NCBI GenBank assembly: GCA_035685445.1
Contig: DASSAK010000021.1
Location: 1 to 27,723, forward strand
Source: DRGT01 sp035685445
Lineage (GTDB): Archaea; Thermoproteota; Nitrososphaeria; Nitrososphaerales; Nitrosopumilaceae
DNA: 27,723 nt
Direction of reading: 5' to 3'
Shown here: piece by piece, positions 15,023-22,633 of the stretch
How the letters are laid out: each line of letters starts with the position of its first letter
How positions within the stretch are numbered: the stretch's first letter is position 1
Notes under the pieces: generated by a model
The model's input: only the letters and a program-made list of their open reading frames with translations
The model's database searches: none
Told to the model about the DNA's origin: nothing
Translations under genes and position numbers: made by a program

Positions 15023-16110
15023 TCTAATGAGTCTTTAAATTCTTCAAGAAGTTTCTTTTGGTGTTTACTTAGTTTTTTTGGAATGTCCACAACTAATCGT
15101 ACATATTGATCTCCACGACCCCAAGAGTTTTGACGTGGCAATCCTTTTCCTTTTAATTTGATGATGGTGTTTGGTTGTGTTCCTTCTTCAATCTTTATCT
15201 TTTCTGGTTTTTCTAGAGTTGGAACATCCATTTCTTTACCTAATACTGCATCAGTCATTGAAATTTTTTGATCAAAAAATAGATCCGGACCGTCTCTTTT
15301 GAATTGTGAATGTGGTTTGACATGTATTCTGACAATCAAATCTCCATTTGTGCCATCAGGTACATATTCTCCTTCTCCAGGAATTGTATAATCTCCAGAA
15401 TCAATTCCTGCTGGAATATTAAAAGAAACGTGTCTGGTGCCTTTTCTTTTTCCAATTCCATTACAGCTTTTACATGGTTTTTCAACAATTTTTCCTTGTC
15501 CTCTGCATTTTGTACATGGTGCAACAGTAACAAAGGAGGCAAATCCCATTTTTCTTGATTGCCTTACTTGACCCTGGCCATTACATGAAGAACAAGTAAC
15601 TTTTGATGTGCCTGGCTTACATCCTGAACCATTGCAAGAATCACATTCAACATCTTTTTGAACATCAATCTCCATTTTTTTTCCTTTTAGCACGTCTTCA
15701 AGAGTTATTGATGCTTCATAGAGAATGTCGGATCCTTTTCTTTGACTAAATCCACCAAATCCACCTCCTCCAAATATTGATTCAAAGATTGAATCCATTC
15801 CGCCTGATCTTCCAAAAAGGTCACTGAAAATGTCGTTAAAGTTTCCACTTGCACCTTGAAAAATATCTTCTGTACTGTATTTACCATCTACACCTGCATG
15901 ACCATACTGATCATAGATTTTTCTTTTTTCAGAATCAGATAATACTGCATATGCTTCAGATATTTCTTTGAAATGTTCAGCTGCTTCCTTTGATTTGTTT
16001 CGATCTGGATGAAATTTTAATGCGAGTTTTCTGTACTGGGATTTAATTTCATTAACAGGAGCAGTTTTAGAAACTCCCAAAACCTCATAATAATCACGTT
16101 TTGCGCTCAT
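15019..16110 (-). CDS. dnaJ: Chaperone DnaJ (Hsp40, type A)
   Basis: 363 aa. The J domain (5-68) has HPD at 34-36. A G/F-rich linker (about 75-125; GGGGFGGF) follows. A zinc domain with four CxxCxGxG-type repeats (CDSCNGSG, CSSCNGQG, CTKCRGQG, CKSCNGIG; about 155-220) leads into the two C-terminal substrate-binding domains. DnaJ delivers unfolded clients to DnaK and stimulates its ATPase. It is third in the order grpE-dnaK-dnaJ on the minus strand, 42 nt after dnaK, so it may have its own promoter. Confidence 0.97.
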   Translation of the reverse strand: MSAKRDYYEVLGVSKTAPVNEIKSQYRKLALKFHPDRNKSKEAAEHFKEISEAYAVLSDSEKRKIYDQYGHAGVDGKYSTEDIFQGASGNFNDIFSDLFGRSGGMDSIFESIFGGGGFGGFSQRKGSDILYEASITLEDVLKGKKMEIDVQKDVECDSCNGSGCKPGTSKVTCSSCNGQGQVRQSRKMGFASFVTVAPCTKCRGQGKIVEKPCKSCNGIGKRKGTRHVSFNIPAGIDSGDYTIPGEGEYVPDGTNGDLIVRIHVKPHSQFKRDGPDLFFDQKISMTDAVLGKEMDVPTLEKPEKIKIEEGTQPNTIIKLKGKGLPRQNSWGRGDQYVRLVVDIPKKLSKHQKKLLEEFKDSLD

Positions 16111-16152
16111 AGATTAGTTTGTTATTGTATTCAGGTATAAATTGTCTAAAGA

Positions 16153-18000
16153 CTATTTATTTTCCTGCTCTGACGTTTTTTGTTCACTGGTTTGTTCTGA
16201 GTTTTCTTGTCCTCCAGAACCAGCACTTTGTTCTTGGTTTGGTGGGGGCGTGACATTTTTGTAAAGTTCTGTTGTAATTTCGTTAACAATTGTTTTTAGT
16301 GCGTCTAATTTTTGTTTTAATTGATCAGAGTCTTTGTTCAAAACTTCTTTGAGTTCTTTGATAGCATCTGTAATTTTAATTCCTTGTTCTTGTGAAATCT
16401 TGTCTTTAAGATCTTGATTTACTAATTTTTCAGTAGTGTAAATGTAGCTTTCAGCTTCATTTTTTAGATCTATTTTTTCTTTTTTCTTCTTATCTTCATC
16501 TGCAAATTTTTCTGCATCTTCTTTTAGTTTTTCAATATCATCTTTAGATAATTTAGAGGTAGATTCTATTGTAATCTTGGCCTCTTTTTGTGTACCTAAA
16601 TCTTTGGCAGTTACATTGATGATCCCATTTGCATCAATATCAAATTTAACCTCAATTTGTGGTACGCCTCTTGGCGCAGGAGGAATATCAGTTAAATTAA
16701 AACTCCCAAGTGAAACATTATCAGCTGCCATTGGTCTTTCACCTTGTACTACATGAATGGTGACAGCTGTTTGATTATCAGCTGCTGTTGTGAAAACTTT
16801 ACTTTTAGAAGTTGGAATTGTAGTATTTCTTTCAATTAAAGGTTCTCGTACTCCTCCTAATGTTTCAATTCCAAGTGTTAATGGTGTGACATCTAGTAAT
16901 ACAATATCGCTGGTTACATCTCCAGCAATAATTCCAGCTTGAATTGCAGCTCCTGCAGCAACGGCTTCCATTGGATCAATTCCTGATTCAGGTTCTTTTC
17001 CAATAACTTCTCCGACAAATTTTCTTACCAAAGGCATTCTTGTTGGACCCCCAACCATCACAATTTTTGAAATATCTGATGAAGAGAGTTTAGCGTCTTC
17101 TAATGCCTTTTCAATTGATGGTTTACATTTCTCAACTATTGGTCTAACTAAATCTTCTAATTTAGCTCGAGTCAATCTTAATTCTAAGTTTTTAGCACCG
17201 CTTGAAGGATCATGTGAAATAAAAGGCAAATTGATATCAGTTTCCATTACAGTTGATAGCTCAATCTTTGCTTTTTCAGAAGCTTCAGCAATTCTAGTCA
17301 TTGCTGTTTTGTCTTGGGCAAGATCAATGCCTTCTTTTTTCTTGAATTCACCAACAACATAATCAACAATTGTTTTATCCATGTCAGTTCCACCAAGTTG
17401 AGTATCTCCTGACGTACTCATTACTTCAAAAACTCCTCCACCCATTTCCATTATAGTAACATCAAGGGTACCTCCACCAAAATCAAACACCAAAATTTTC
17501 ATGTCTTGCTTGGCCTTGTCTAAACCAAATGCCAATGAGGCAGCTGTTGGTTCATTGATTATTCTCACAACGTCTAGTCCAGCAATGGTTCCAGCATCTT
17601 TAGTTGCCTGACGTTGATTATCATCGAAATATGCAGGAACGGTGATTACGGCCTGTTCTATTTTATCACCAGTAAAGGCTTCAGCGTCTTTTTTTATTTT
17701 TTGTAAAATAAATGCAGAAATTTGTTGGGGTTTGTACTCTTTATCTCCAACTTTGAAAGTATAATCTGTTCCCATTTTTCGTTTTGCAGCTACAATTGTG
17801 TTTTCAGGATTAGTGACTGCCTGTCTTCTTGCAGGTTCACCAACTAATAATTCGCCGTCTTTAAATGCAACGACTGAGGGGAATGCCTTTTCACCAACAG
17901 TGGCACCTTCTGCAGCAGGAATAATAGTTGGTTTTCCACCCATTACTACTGCAGCCGCAGAGTTGCTTGTTCCAAGATCTATACCTATAACTTTTGCCAT
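16153..18000 (-). CDS. dnaK: Chaperone DnaK (Hsp70)
   Basis: 615 aa from the ATG at 18000 (MAKVIGIDLGTSNSAAAVV). A GTG three codons upstream opens the same frame, but it is part of an AGGTGA Shine-Dalgarno sequence correctly spaced from the ATG. The nucleotide-binding domain (about 1-375) includes GIDLGTSNS, FDFGGGTLDVTIM and VGGPTRMPLV. The substrate-binding domain follows (about 380-500), then a helical lid and a Gln/Glu/Ser-rich tail rather than the bacterial EEVD-like end. The ATG is 1 nt after the grpE stop, showing tight coupling. DnaK in mesophilic archaea is generally regarded as acquired from bacteria. Confidence 0.97.
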   Translation of the reverse strand: MAKVIGIDLGTSNSAAAVVMGGKPTIIPAAEGATVGEKAFPSVVAFKDGELLVGEPARRQAVTNPENTIVAAKRKMGTDYTFKVGDKEYKPQQISAFILQKIKKDAEAFTGDKIEQAVITVPAYFDDNQRQATKDAGTIAGLDVVRIINEPTAASLAFGLDKAKQDMKILVFDFGGGTLDVTIMEMGGGVFEVMSTSGDTQLGGTDMDKTIVDYVVGEFKKKEGIDLAQDKTAMTRIAEASEKAKIELSTVMETDINLPFISHDPSSGAKNLELRLTRAKLEDLVRPIVEKCKPSIEKALEDAKLSSSDISKIVMVGGPTRMPLVRKFVGEVIGKEPESGIDPMEAVAAGAAIQAGIIAGDVTSDIVLLDVTPLTLGIETLGGVREPLIERNTTIPTSKSKVFTTAADNQTAVTIHVVQGERPMAADNVSLGSFNLTDIPPAPRGVPQIEVKFDIDANGIINVTAKDLGTQKEAKITIESTSKLSKDDIEKLKEDAEKFADEDKKKKEKIDLKNEAESYIYTTEKLVNQDLKDKISQEQGIKITDAIKELKEVLNKDSDQLKQKLDALKTIVNEITTELYKNVTPPPNQEQSAGSGGQENSEQTSEQKTSEQENK

Positions 18001-18001
18001 A

Positions 18002-18595
18002 TTATTCACCTAATTTTTCTGATTTTGGTTTCTTTGATATTTCAACCAGAGTTGGTCTAATAACCCTATTATGAGAAATATATCCTTTCCTGAGTTCTTT
18101 TGTAATTGTATTTTCGTCAAGAGTGGGATCCTCAATAATTGAAATTGCTTCATGAAGTTTCGGATTAAAAATTTCGCCTACTGCATCTATTGGAGTAACA
18201 CCATATTTTAATAAAAGTGAATTCATGTTTTTTAAAATTGAATCCAATCCTTCAGTATCAACACCATTTTCTGAAAAAACTTCCTTTGCTCTGACAAAAT
18301 CATCATAGATTTGTAGGAATTCAATCATTAATTGATCAATTTTTGTATTTATACCATTTTGAATGTCAGATTGGATTTTACGATTAAGGTTCTGCAAGTC
18401 AGCTAGTGCGTATTTGAGTTTTGATTCGTATTGCGCAGTTTTTTCTTTTTCTTGAGCCAATAACTCTTTTAATTCTTCAACTGATAATTCTTGCTCCTCA
18501 GATTCTTTTTCAAGTGCTAATTCATTAGATTTTTCTTCTGATTCTTCATCTGATTTTACTTGAACGGGTATTTCATTTGATTCTTCTTCTGACAA
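18002..18595 (-). CDS. grpE: Nucleotide exchange factor GrpE
   Basis: 197 aa. A long acidic Glu/Ser-rich head (1-45) precedes a coiled-coil segment (about 45-95; LAQEKEKTAQYESKLKYALADLQNLNRK) and the compact beta domain with YGVTPIDAVGEIFNPKLHEAI (about 135-155) and KGYISHNRVIRPTLVEIS (about 168-185). GrpE speeds ADP release from DnaK. The start codon is TTG at 18595; there is no in-frame ATG nearby, and a TATA box about 23-33 nt upstream fits this start. It is the first gene of the grpE-dnaK-dnaJ cluster. Confidence 0.93.
   Translation of the reverse strand: MSEEESNEIPVQVKSDEESEEKSNELALEKESEEQELSVEELKELLAQEKEKTAQYESKLKYALADLQNLNRKIQSDIQNGINTKIDQLMIEFLQIYDDFVRAKEVFSENGVDTEGLDSILKNMNSLLLKYGVTPIDAVGEIFNPKLHEAISIIEDPTLDENTITKELRKGYISHNRVIRPTLVEISKKPKSEKLGE
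18006..18011 (-). promoter_or_regulatory. Shine-Dalgarno sequence of dnaK
   Basis: Minus-strand AGGTGA lies 5 nt before the dnaK ATG and overlaps the last codons of grpE. It decides the ATG at 18000 over the GTG at 18009, and shows that internal operon genes use Shine-Dalgarno starts here. Confidence 0.6.
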
Positions 18596-18617
18596 TTCAA
18601 ATTCGTTTTTTCTTTGG

Positions 18618-18628
18618 CTAATTTTATG
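18618..18628 (-). promoter_or_regulatory. TATA box of the grpE-dnaK-dnaJ cluster
   Basis: Minus-strand CATAAAATTAG lies 23-33 nt before the TTG start of grpE. No CIRCE-type inverted repeat or obvious heat-shock operator is visible around it. Confidence 0.5.
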
Positions 18629-18691
18629 TTTATTGCCACAAAATTCACCTCATATAGGTTAAAGTAAAAGAAGATTTTTTGATGAATTAAA

Positions 18692-19471
18692 ATGAAGCCA
18701 GGTTCGTATTACTCAACAATTATTCCATATGCCATAAAAAACAAAAAGGTAATAGAATTCATCAATTGGAAGTTTGAGCAAAAATTTGATAAAATCAAGC
18801 AGAAACGTAAAGACGCATATTACAAAATTATGCAAGATTCTCATCAAATTTTTAAGGAATTATTTCCAAATAACGAATTTCATACTGACATTTATGAAAA
18901 ACTAGAAAAACATTTAAGAAAATTTGAAGAGAGTAAGAAAAATGAAAAGTTTCCCTCAAAAAGTAATCCATATCAACATGCTGGATTAAACTTACAAAGC
19001 TCTCGATATCTATGCAATTTTATAATTAGCTCTAAACCAAATCTTATTTTTGAAACAGGTGTTGCGTATGGTATTAGTTCTTCATATATTTTACTTGGAT
19101 TAGATTTTCTTAAACAAGGAAAACTTATTTCCACTGATTATATTTTTTTCCCATTTCATTCAAAAGAAACCGTTGGTCAAGCAATTCCAGATTATTTGAA
19201 AAGTAAACACGAACTTATTGTAAGTCGTTCTAAAGAAAAATTATTTGATATTTTAAAAAATACAACCAATATTGATATCTTTTTACATGATAGTAATCAT
19301 ACTTACAAACACATGATGTCAGAATTTAGAACTGCATGGCCCAATATTAAGGAGGGAGGATTTTTGTTATCAGATAATGTCCATTGGAATGATGCATTTT
19401 TAGATTTTACAGACAGTATAAACAAAAAACCTTTCATTACAAGAGAAGGTTTTGGCATTATTAAAAAATAA
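18692..19471 (+). CDS. Class I SAM-dependent methyltransferase (Methyltransf_24-like)
   Basis: 259 aa. The Rossmann motif I appears as IFETGVAYGISSSYIL (119-134), with the post-I acidic residue in STDY (147-150). The HDSNHTYKHMMSEF segment (199-212) and LLSDNVHWNDAF near 230 are typical of the O-methyltransferase/cephalosporin-hydroxylase-like group. The first 95 residues form a charged, helical extension rich in Lys. There is no signal peptide. The substrate cannot be told; members often modify sugars, lipids or small molecules. It is divergent from grpE and ends 1 nt from the stop of the next gene on the other strand. Confidence 0.75.
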   Translation: MKPGSYYSTIIPYAIKNKKVIEFINWKFEQKFDKIKQKRKDAYYKIMQDSHQIFKELFPNNEFHTDIYEKLEKHLRKFEESKKNEKFPSKSNPYQHAGLNLQSSRYLCNFIISSKPNLIFETGVAYGISSSYILLGLDFLKQGKLISTDYIFFPFHSKETVGQAIPDYLKSKHELIVSRSKEKLFDILKNTTNIDIFLHDSNHTYKHMMSEFRTAWPNIKEGGFLLSDNVHWNDAFLDFTDSINKKPFITREGFGIIKK

Positions 19472-19472
19472 T

Positions 19473-20612
19473 TTATTGAATTATTTCACATAGAGGATTT
19501 GCTTTAATTAATAATAAATCAGAGTCCTTTTTGTTTTTTTCTATGCTTTCAAAATCAGCTTTTGAGCAAGCAACAACAATTGTTGTTTTGTCACTATGAA
19601 ACAGATCAAAATTAGGAGTATTAAATGACTCGACATCCCCAATATAATCACGTAAACGTGAGATTAAATTTTGCAGCATCTCAATTTTATCTCCACGCAT
19701 TTCATGTTGATCTAAATTCCATGATAAGGCAATTTTAGTTCTGCTTGCTTTAAGATCATTTTTCTTTAGCGTAGCACGAATTTCGTCTATTAGCCTTTTA
19801 ATGTAGCCATCAATTCCTTTGATGCTTCCATTAATCAAGTACATCAGAGTATTTGCGCCCTCAAATGATGAGCCTAATGCCTTAAGATCATAAAGGCCTT
19901 TGATCATATCATCCAAGTATAGGTTTTTGAATTCATCAGAAGATAGATCTGATTTTGTAGTATCATCCTGAGCAAACTTACATACTTCTAAAACACTACA
20001 AAGACTTGAAAATCTCGAAAGTATGTCAATAGCATGAAAATGTTCAGAAGATGAAAGTGAGACAAATTTTTTTTCTTTTTTGCCACTTGACAATAATTCT
20101 GCTAATTCTTTGTCCTCTTTACTGTTAAACGAACCAATAACATTTGTGGCATTTTTTAGATCAGTAAGAGGAAAATAATAGTACAAAATTGATTTGCCCA
20201 CCTCAAAACCAGTAACATGTTCTAACAATGAAATGTTTTCATTGTTTCCACCAAACCCTATCGGAAGTGTATAAACTATTGCACTATTTTTTTTTAATGA
20301 AGAAGTTGCATCTTTAAATTTTGAATTAATTTCTATTTTAATATCTTGACCAGTTTTTCTAATTCGAGGAGAAAAGAAAAGATACTTTGCTTTTGAAATT
20401 GCAACATCTATTGGTTCCATTGATAATAATGGTTCATCCTCTTTAAGTGAGGTTACATTAGGATAAGTCTTGGCAATTTCGGGTTTTAATGAGATTGCCG
20501 AAGGTGCAGATTCATCAATAATTGAGACATCAGCACCTTTGATCGCCATTTGACATGCTAAAGCGTATCCTTCAGTACTAAGTCCATATACAACAACTTT
20601 TGCTCTCCCCAT
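19473..20612 (-). CDS. NAD-binding protein resembling a nucleotide-sugar dehydrogenase, divergent
   Basis: 379 aa. The N-terminus VVVYGLSTEGYALACQMAIKGADVSIIDE (5-33) is a Rossmann beta-alpha-beta fold with an acidic residue at the end of strand 2, suited to NAD. The middle part (VGKSILYYYFPLTDLKNATNVIGSF, about 138-162) and the following helices resemble, at a distance, the UDP-glucose/GDP-mannose dehydrogenase layout. However, the catalytic Cys motif of that family (GFGGxCxxKD) is not seen. It may bind NAD without dehydrogenase chemistry. It is a stand-alone gene with neighbours unrelated in function. The family assignment is inference. Confidence 0.5.
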   Translation of the reverse strand: MGRAKVVVYGLSTEGYALACQMAIKGADVSIIDESAPSAISLKPEIAKTYPNVTSLKEDEPLLSMEPIDVAISKAKYLFFSPRIRKTGQDIKIEINSKFKDATSSLKKNSAIVYTLPIGFGGNNENISLLEHVTGFEVGKSILYYYFPLTDLKNATNVIGSFNSKEDKELAELLSSGKKEKKFVSLSSSEHFHAIDILSRFSSLCSVLEVCKFAQDDTTKSDLSSDEFKNLYLDDMIKGLYDLKALGSSFEGANTLMYLINGSIKGIDGYIKRLIDEIRATLKKNDLKASRTKIALSWNLDQHEMRGDKIEMLQNLISRLRDYIGDVESFNTPNFDLFHSDKTTIVVACSKADFESIEKNKKDSDLLLIKANPLCEIIQ

Positions 20613-20679
20613 TTCTACTCAAGTTGGGTAATTAGACTAAGAAAAACTTATTGAACTTGAAATAAAACAGAAAGGTGAA

Positions 20680-20772
20680 GAAATCAGATTAAAACAGAAA
20701 AAATTATTTTTACATCATAAGTGAAACGATAGCAAAATCACAGAAGAACATTTTAAAGGAAATCAGATTAAA
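20680..20772. repeat. Pair of 14-nt direct repeats upstream of tRNA-Gln
   Basis: GAAATCAGATTAAA occurs at 20680-20693 and again at 20759-20772, 79 nt apart, the second just after the tRNA TATA box. Such a match can occur by chance in AT-rich sequence; its function is unknown. The rest of the 173-nt spacer between the dehydrogenase-like gene and the tRNA holds nothing else I can name. Confidence 0.35.
20751..20759 (+). promoter_or_regulatory. TATA box of tRNA-Gln
   Basis: TTTTAAAGG lies 27-35 nt before the 5' end of the tRNA, leaving a short leader for RNase P. Confidence 0.5.
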
Positions 20773-20785
20773 GTCGTCGTCCGGC

Positions 20786-20876
20786 AGCCCGGTAGAGGAG
20801 AAAATCCGCCGAATGTAGAGGTCAAGCATAGGGGCCTTTGGAGCCCTTGACCCCAGTTCGAATCTGGGCCGGGCTA
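20786..20876 (+). tRNA. tRNA-Gln (anticodon TTG) with an 18-nt intron in the D-arm
   Basis: The acceptor AGCCCGG pairs with CCGGGCT, with discriminator A and no encoded CCA. The anticodon stem GGGGC/GCCCT encloses loop CTTTGGA, giving TTG. The T arm is CCCAG-TTCGAAT-CTGGG. The gene is 91 nt, 18 nt too long, and all excess lies in the D-arm. Removing 20796-20813 restores G10-T25, T11-A24, G12-C23 and T13-G22 and gives a normal 73-nt tRNA. The first pair is A1-U72, the identity feature used by archaeal GatDE, which is encoded in the same window. Confidence 0.92.
20796..20813 (+). other. Non-canonical tRNA intron between positions 10 and 11
   Basis: A bulge-helix-bulge can be folded exactly at the boundaries. 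The central 4-bp helix is CGGT (20790-20793) with GCCG (20808-20811). The 5' bulge AGA (20794-20796) is cut after its second base. The inner helix GGA/TCC encloses loop GAAAA. The 3' bulge AAT (20812-20814) is cut after its second base. The outer helix is almost absent, so the motif is of the relaxed type handled by broad-specificity archaeal splicing endonucleases. Confidence 0.82.
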
Positions 20877-20897
20877 TCTTAATTTTCACAAATTATG

Positions 20898-21659
20898 CTA
20901 AAAATCCAACCTAGTGAGCAATTTGGTGGCTATAGAAAATGTTCCAAGTGCAAGAAGAACCAATACTGCCATCTCAATAAGTATAAAATCATTAATTGTT
21001 CCAAAAAATCCTGCTCTTATAACATCAACAACATAGGTTAATGGATTAATGTAAAATGCAGATGCAAGTGGTTCTGGTGCTCCAGTTGCTGGATAAAACG
21101 CAGTGCTTACAAATGCAAAGAATAGAAAAACAGTGTTTATGGTAACATTAAACCCTTCACTTGATTTTAATCGTGTAGAAATTATTGATGCAATAGATCC
21201 AAACAATACAGAGCCTGTAATAGCTGCAAAAATAATCAGCGGTATAGTGACATAACTAAATTCAATTGCTTGAAAAAAAACTGGAAATCCTACTAGTGCA
21301 ATTAAAAATGCACTGACTAAACCAATTATACCAATTGTAAAGATATTACTTAAAATATAATTTGTTCTGGTGAATGGGCCAGACATAATTTGTTCAAACA
21401 TACCATATCTTCTATCATTCCAAATTATAATTCCAGAAACCAGTGTACTATTCATTATGTTAAAACCAATCATTCCAGTAGCTAAAAATGCAGGATAAGT
21501 AATTTCTTTTGTTTCAAATGAAACTTGATCTATTAATGAAGTATAAGCAAATCCTGCAACGAAAATATAGATTAAAGGAAAAATTACTTGCCATAACAAA
21601 AATCCTGGATTAAGTGAAATTGTGAGATTTCTATTAACTAATCTAATTATGGGATGCAT
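20898..21659 (-). CDS. ABC-2 type transporter permease
   Basis: 253 aa with six predicted membrane segments (about 20-40, 58-78, 104-127, 137-160, 172-192 and 223-243), the single-domain ABC-2 exporter layout. The typical FEQIMSGPFTR region is present near 90-100. It overlaps the upstream ATPase gene by 17 nt, so the pair is translationally coupled and forms a DrrAB-type exporter. Such exporters move lipids, drugs or polysaccharides; the cargo cannot be inferred here. Confidence 0.9.
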   Translation of the reverse strand: MHPIIRLVNRNLTISLNPGFLLWQVIFPLIYIFVAGFAYTSLIDQVSFETKEITYPAFLATGMIGFNIMNSTLVSGIIIWNDRRYGMFEQIMSGPFTRTNYILSNIFTIGIIGLVSAFLIALVGFPVFFQAIEFSYVTIPLIIFAAITGSVLFGSIASIISTRLKSSEGFNVTINTVFLFFAFVSTAFYPATGAPEPLASAFYINPLTYVVDVIRAGFFGTINDFILIEMAVLVLLALGTFSIATKLLTRLDF

Positions 21660-22584
21660 CAGATGATTCTACCACTTTGAGGAAAATTTCTTCAAGATTT
21701 GTTGGCATTGCGGACAAATCTTCTATTGGTATATTGTTGTTATTTAAAATTTGTAAAATTTGCAATAATACTGCTTCAGATTTATCTGACTGAATAGTAA
21801 TGTCAGTGCCAGAATTAAAATTAATTTTGCAATCATCAATATTGTTTAATAAATCAGAGATTGATTTGTTAGTTCCTAAAAGATGAATTTTGATAGTTTT
21901 TTCTCTACCAAATGTGTTTTTCAAATCATCAGGAGAATCAACAGCAATAATTTTTCCTTTGTTTATTATTGCAATTTCATCACAAATGTATTCAGCCTCA
22001 GTTAAAACATGTGTAGTATAGAAAATAGTAAGGCCTGATTTTGCTTTATTTTTTAAAAAATTCAATAGTTTTCGTCTTGCGGTAGGATCGAGTCCAACGG
22101 TTGGTTCATCTAAGAAAAGTAGTTCCATATCGTGCATAAATTCACGAGCTACCTGAACTCTTCTTCTTTGACCAATTGATAAATCATCATTTTTTTTATG
22201 GCGAATTTCTTTCAAATTAAATTCTTCAAGTAGCTCCTCTACTCGTTTTTTTCGAATTTTTTTTGGAACATTCCACATCATACCATATTTATCAAGAGAT
22301 TTTTCAACTGAAAGAGTTGGTTCATAGCTTGGCTGCTGTAAAACAACGCCAATTCTATTACGTATTTGTAGAGGTTCTTTTACAGCATCAATTCCTAAAA
22401 CCGATAACCTACCACTAGTTGGCGGAACTAAAGTTGTCAATAATTTGATTGTGGTTGATTTACCAGCACCATTTGGTCCTAAAAATCCAAATACTTGTCC
22501 GGATTTCACATTCAAATTTATTTCATCCACTGCTTTTACAGAACCATATGATTTCGAAAGACAATTAGTTGTAATACTATACAT
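21643..22584 (-). CDS. ABC transporter ATP-binding protein (DrrA-like)
   Basis: 313 aa. Walker A is GPNGAGKST (36-44), followed by a Q-loop (VVLQQPSYEPTLSVEKSL). The signature is LSIGQRRRVQVAREF (135-149, with Ile for the second Gly of LSGGQ, as in many DrrA-like proteins). Walker B is LLFLDEPTVGLDP (D159, E160) and the switch His lies in TTHVLTEAEYICDEI. An additional C-terminal domain of about 90 residues (about 225-313) is typical of DrrA/NodI-type ATPases. It pairs with the permease that follows, overlapping by 17 nt. Confidence 0.93.
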   Translation of the reverse strand: MYSITTNCLSKSYGSVKAVDEINLNVKSGQVFGFLGPNGAGKSTTIKLLTTLVPPTSGRLSVLGIDAVKEPLQIRNRIGVVLQQPSYEPTLSVEKSLDKYGMMWNVPKKIRKKRVEELLEEFNLKEIRHKKNDDLSIGQRRRVQVAREFMHDMELLFLDEPTVGLDPTARRKLLNFLKNKAKSGLTIFYTTHVLTEAEYICDEIAIINKGKIIAVDSPDDLKNTFGREKTIKIHLLGTNKSISDLLNNIDDCKINFNSGTDITIQSDKSEAVLLQILQILNNNNIPIEDLSAMPTNLEEIFLKVVESSDASHN

Positions 22585-22633
22585 GAACCAATTGCGATCT
22601 ACTCACTAATTTAGTTAATGAAATTTTTATTAA

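Noticed and set aside
20786..20876. tRNA-Gln as a pseudogene with an insertion
   Set aside because: The insertion has a bulge-helix-bulge with correct cut positions, and all remaining arms are intact, so an intron explains it better.
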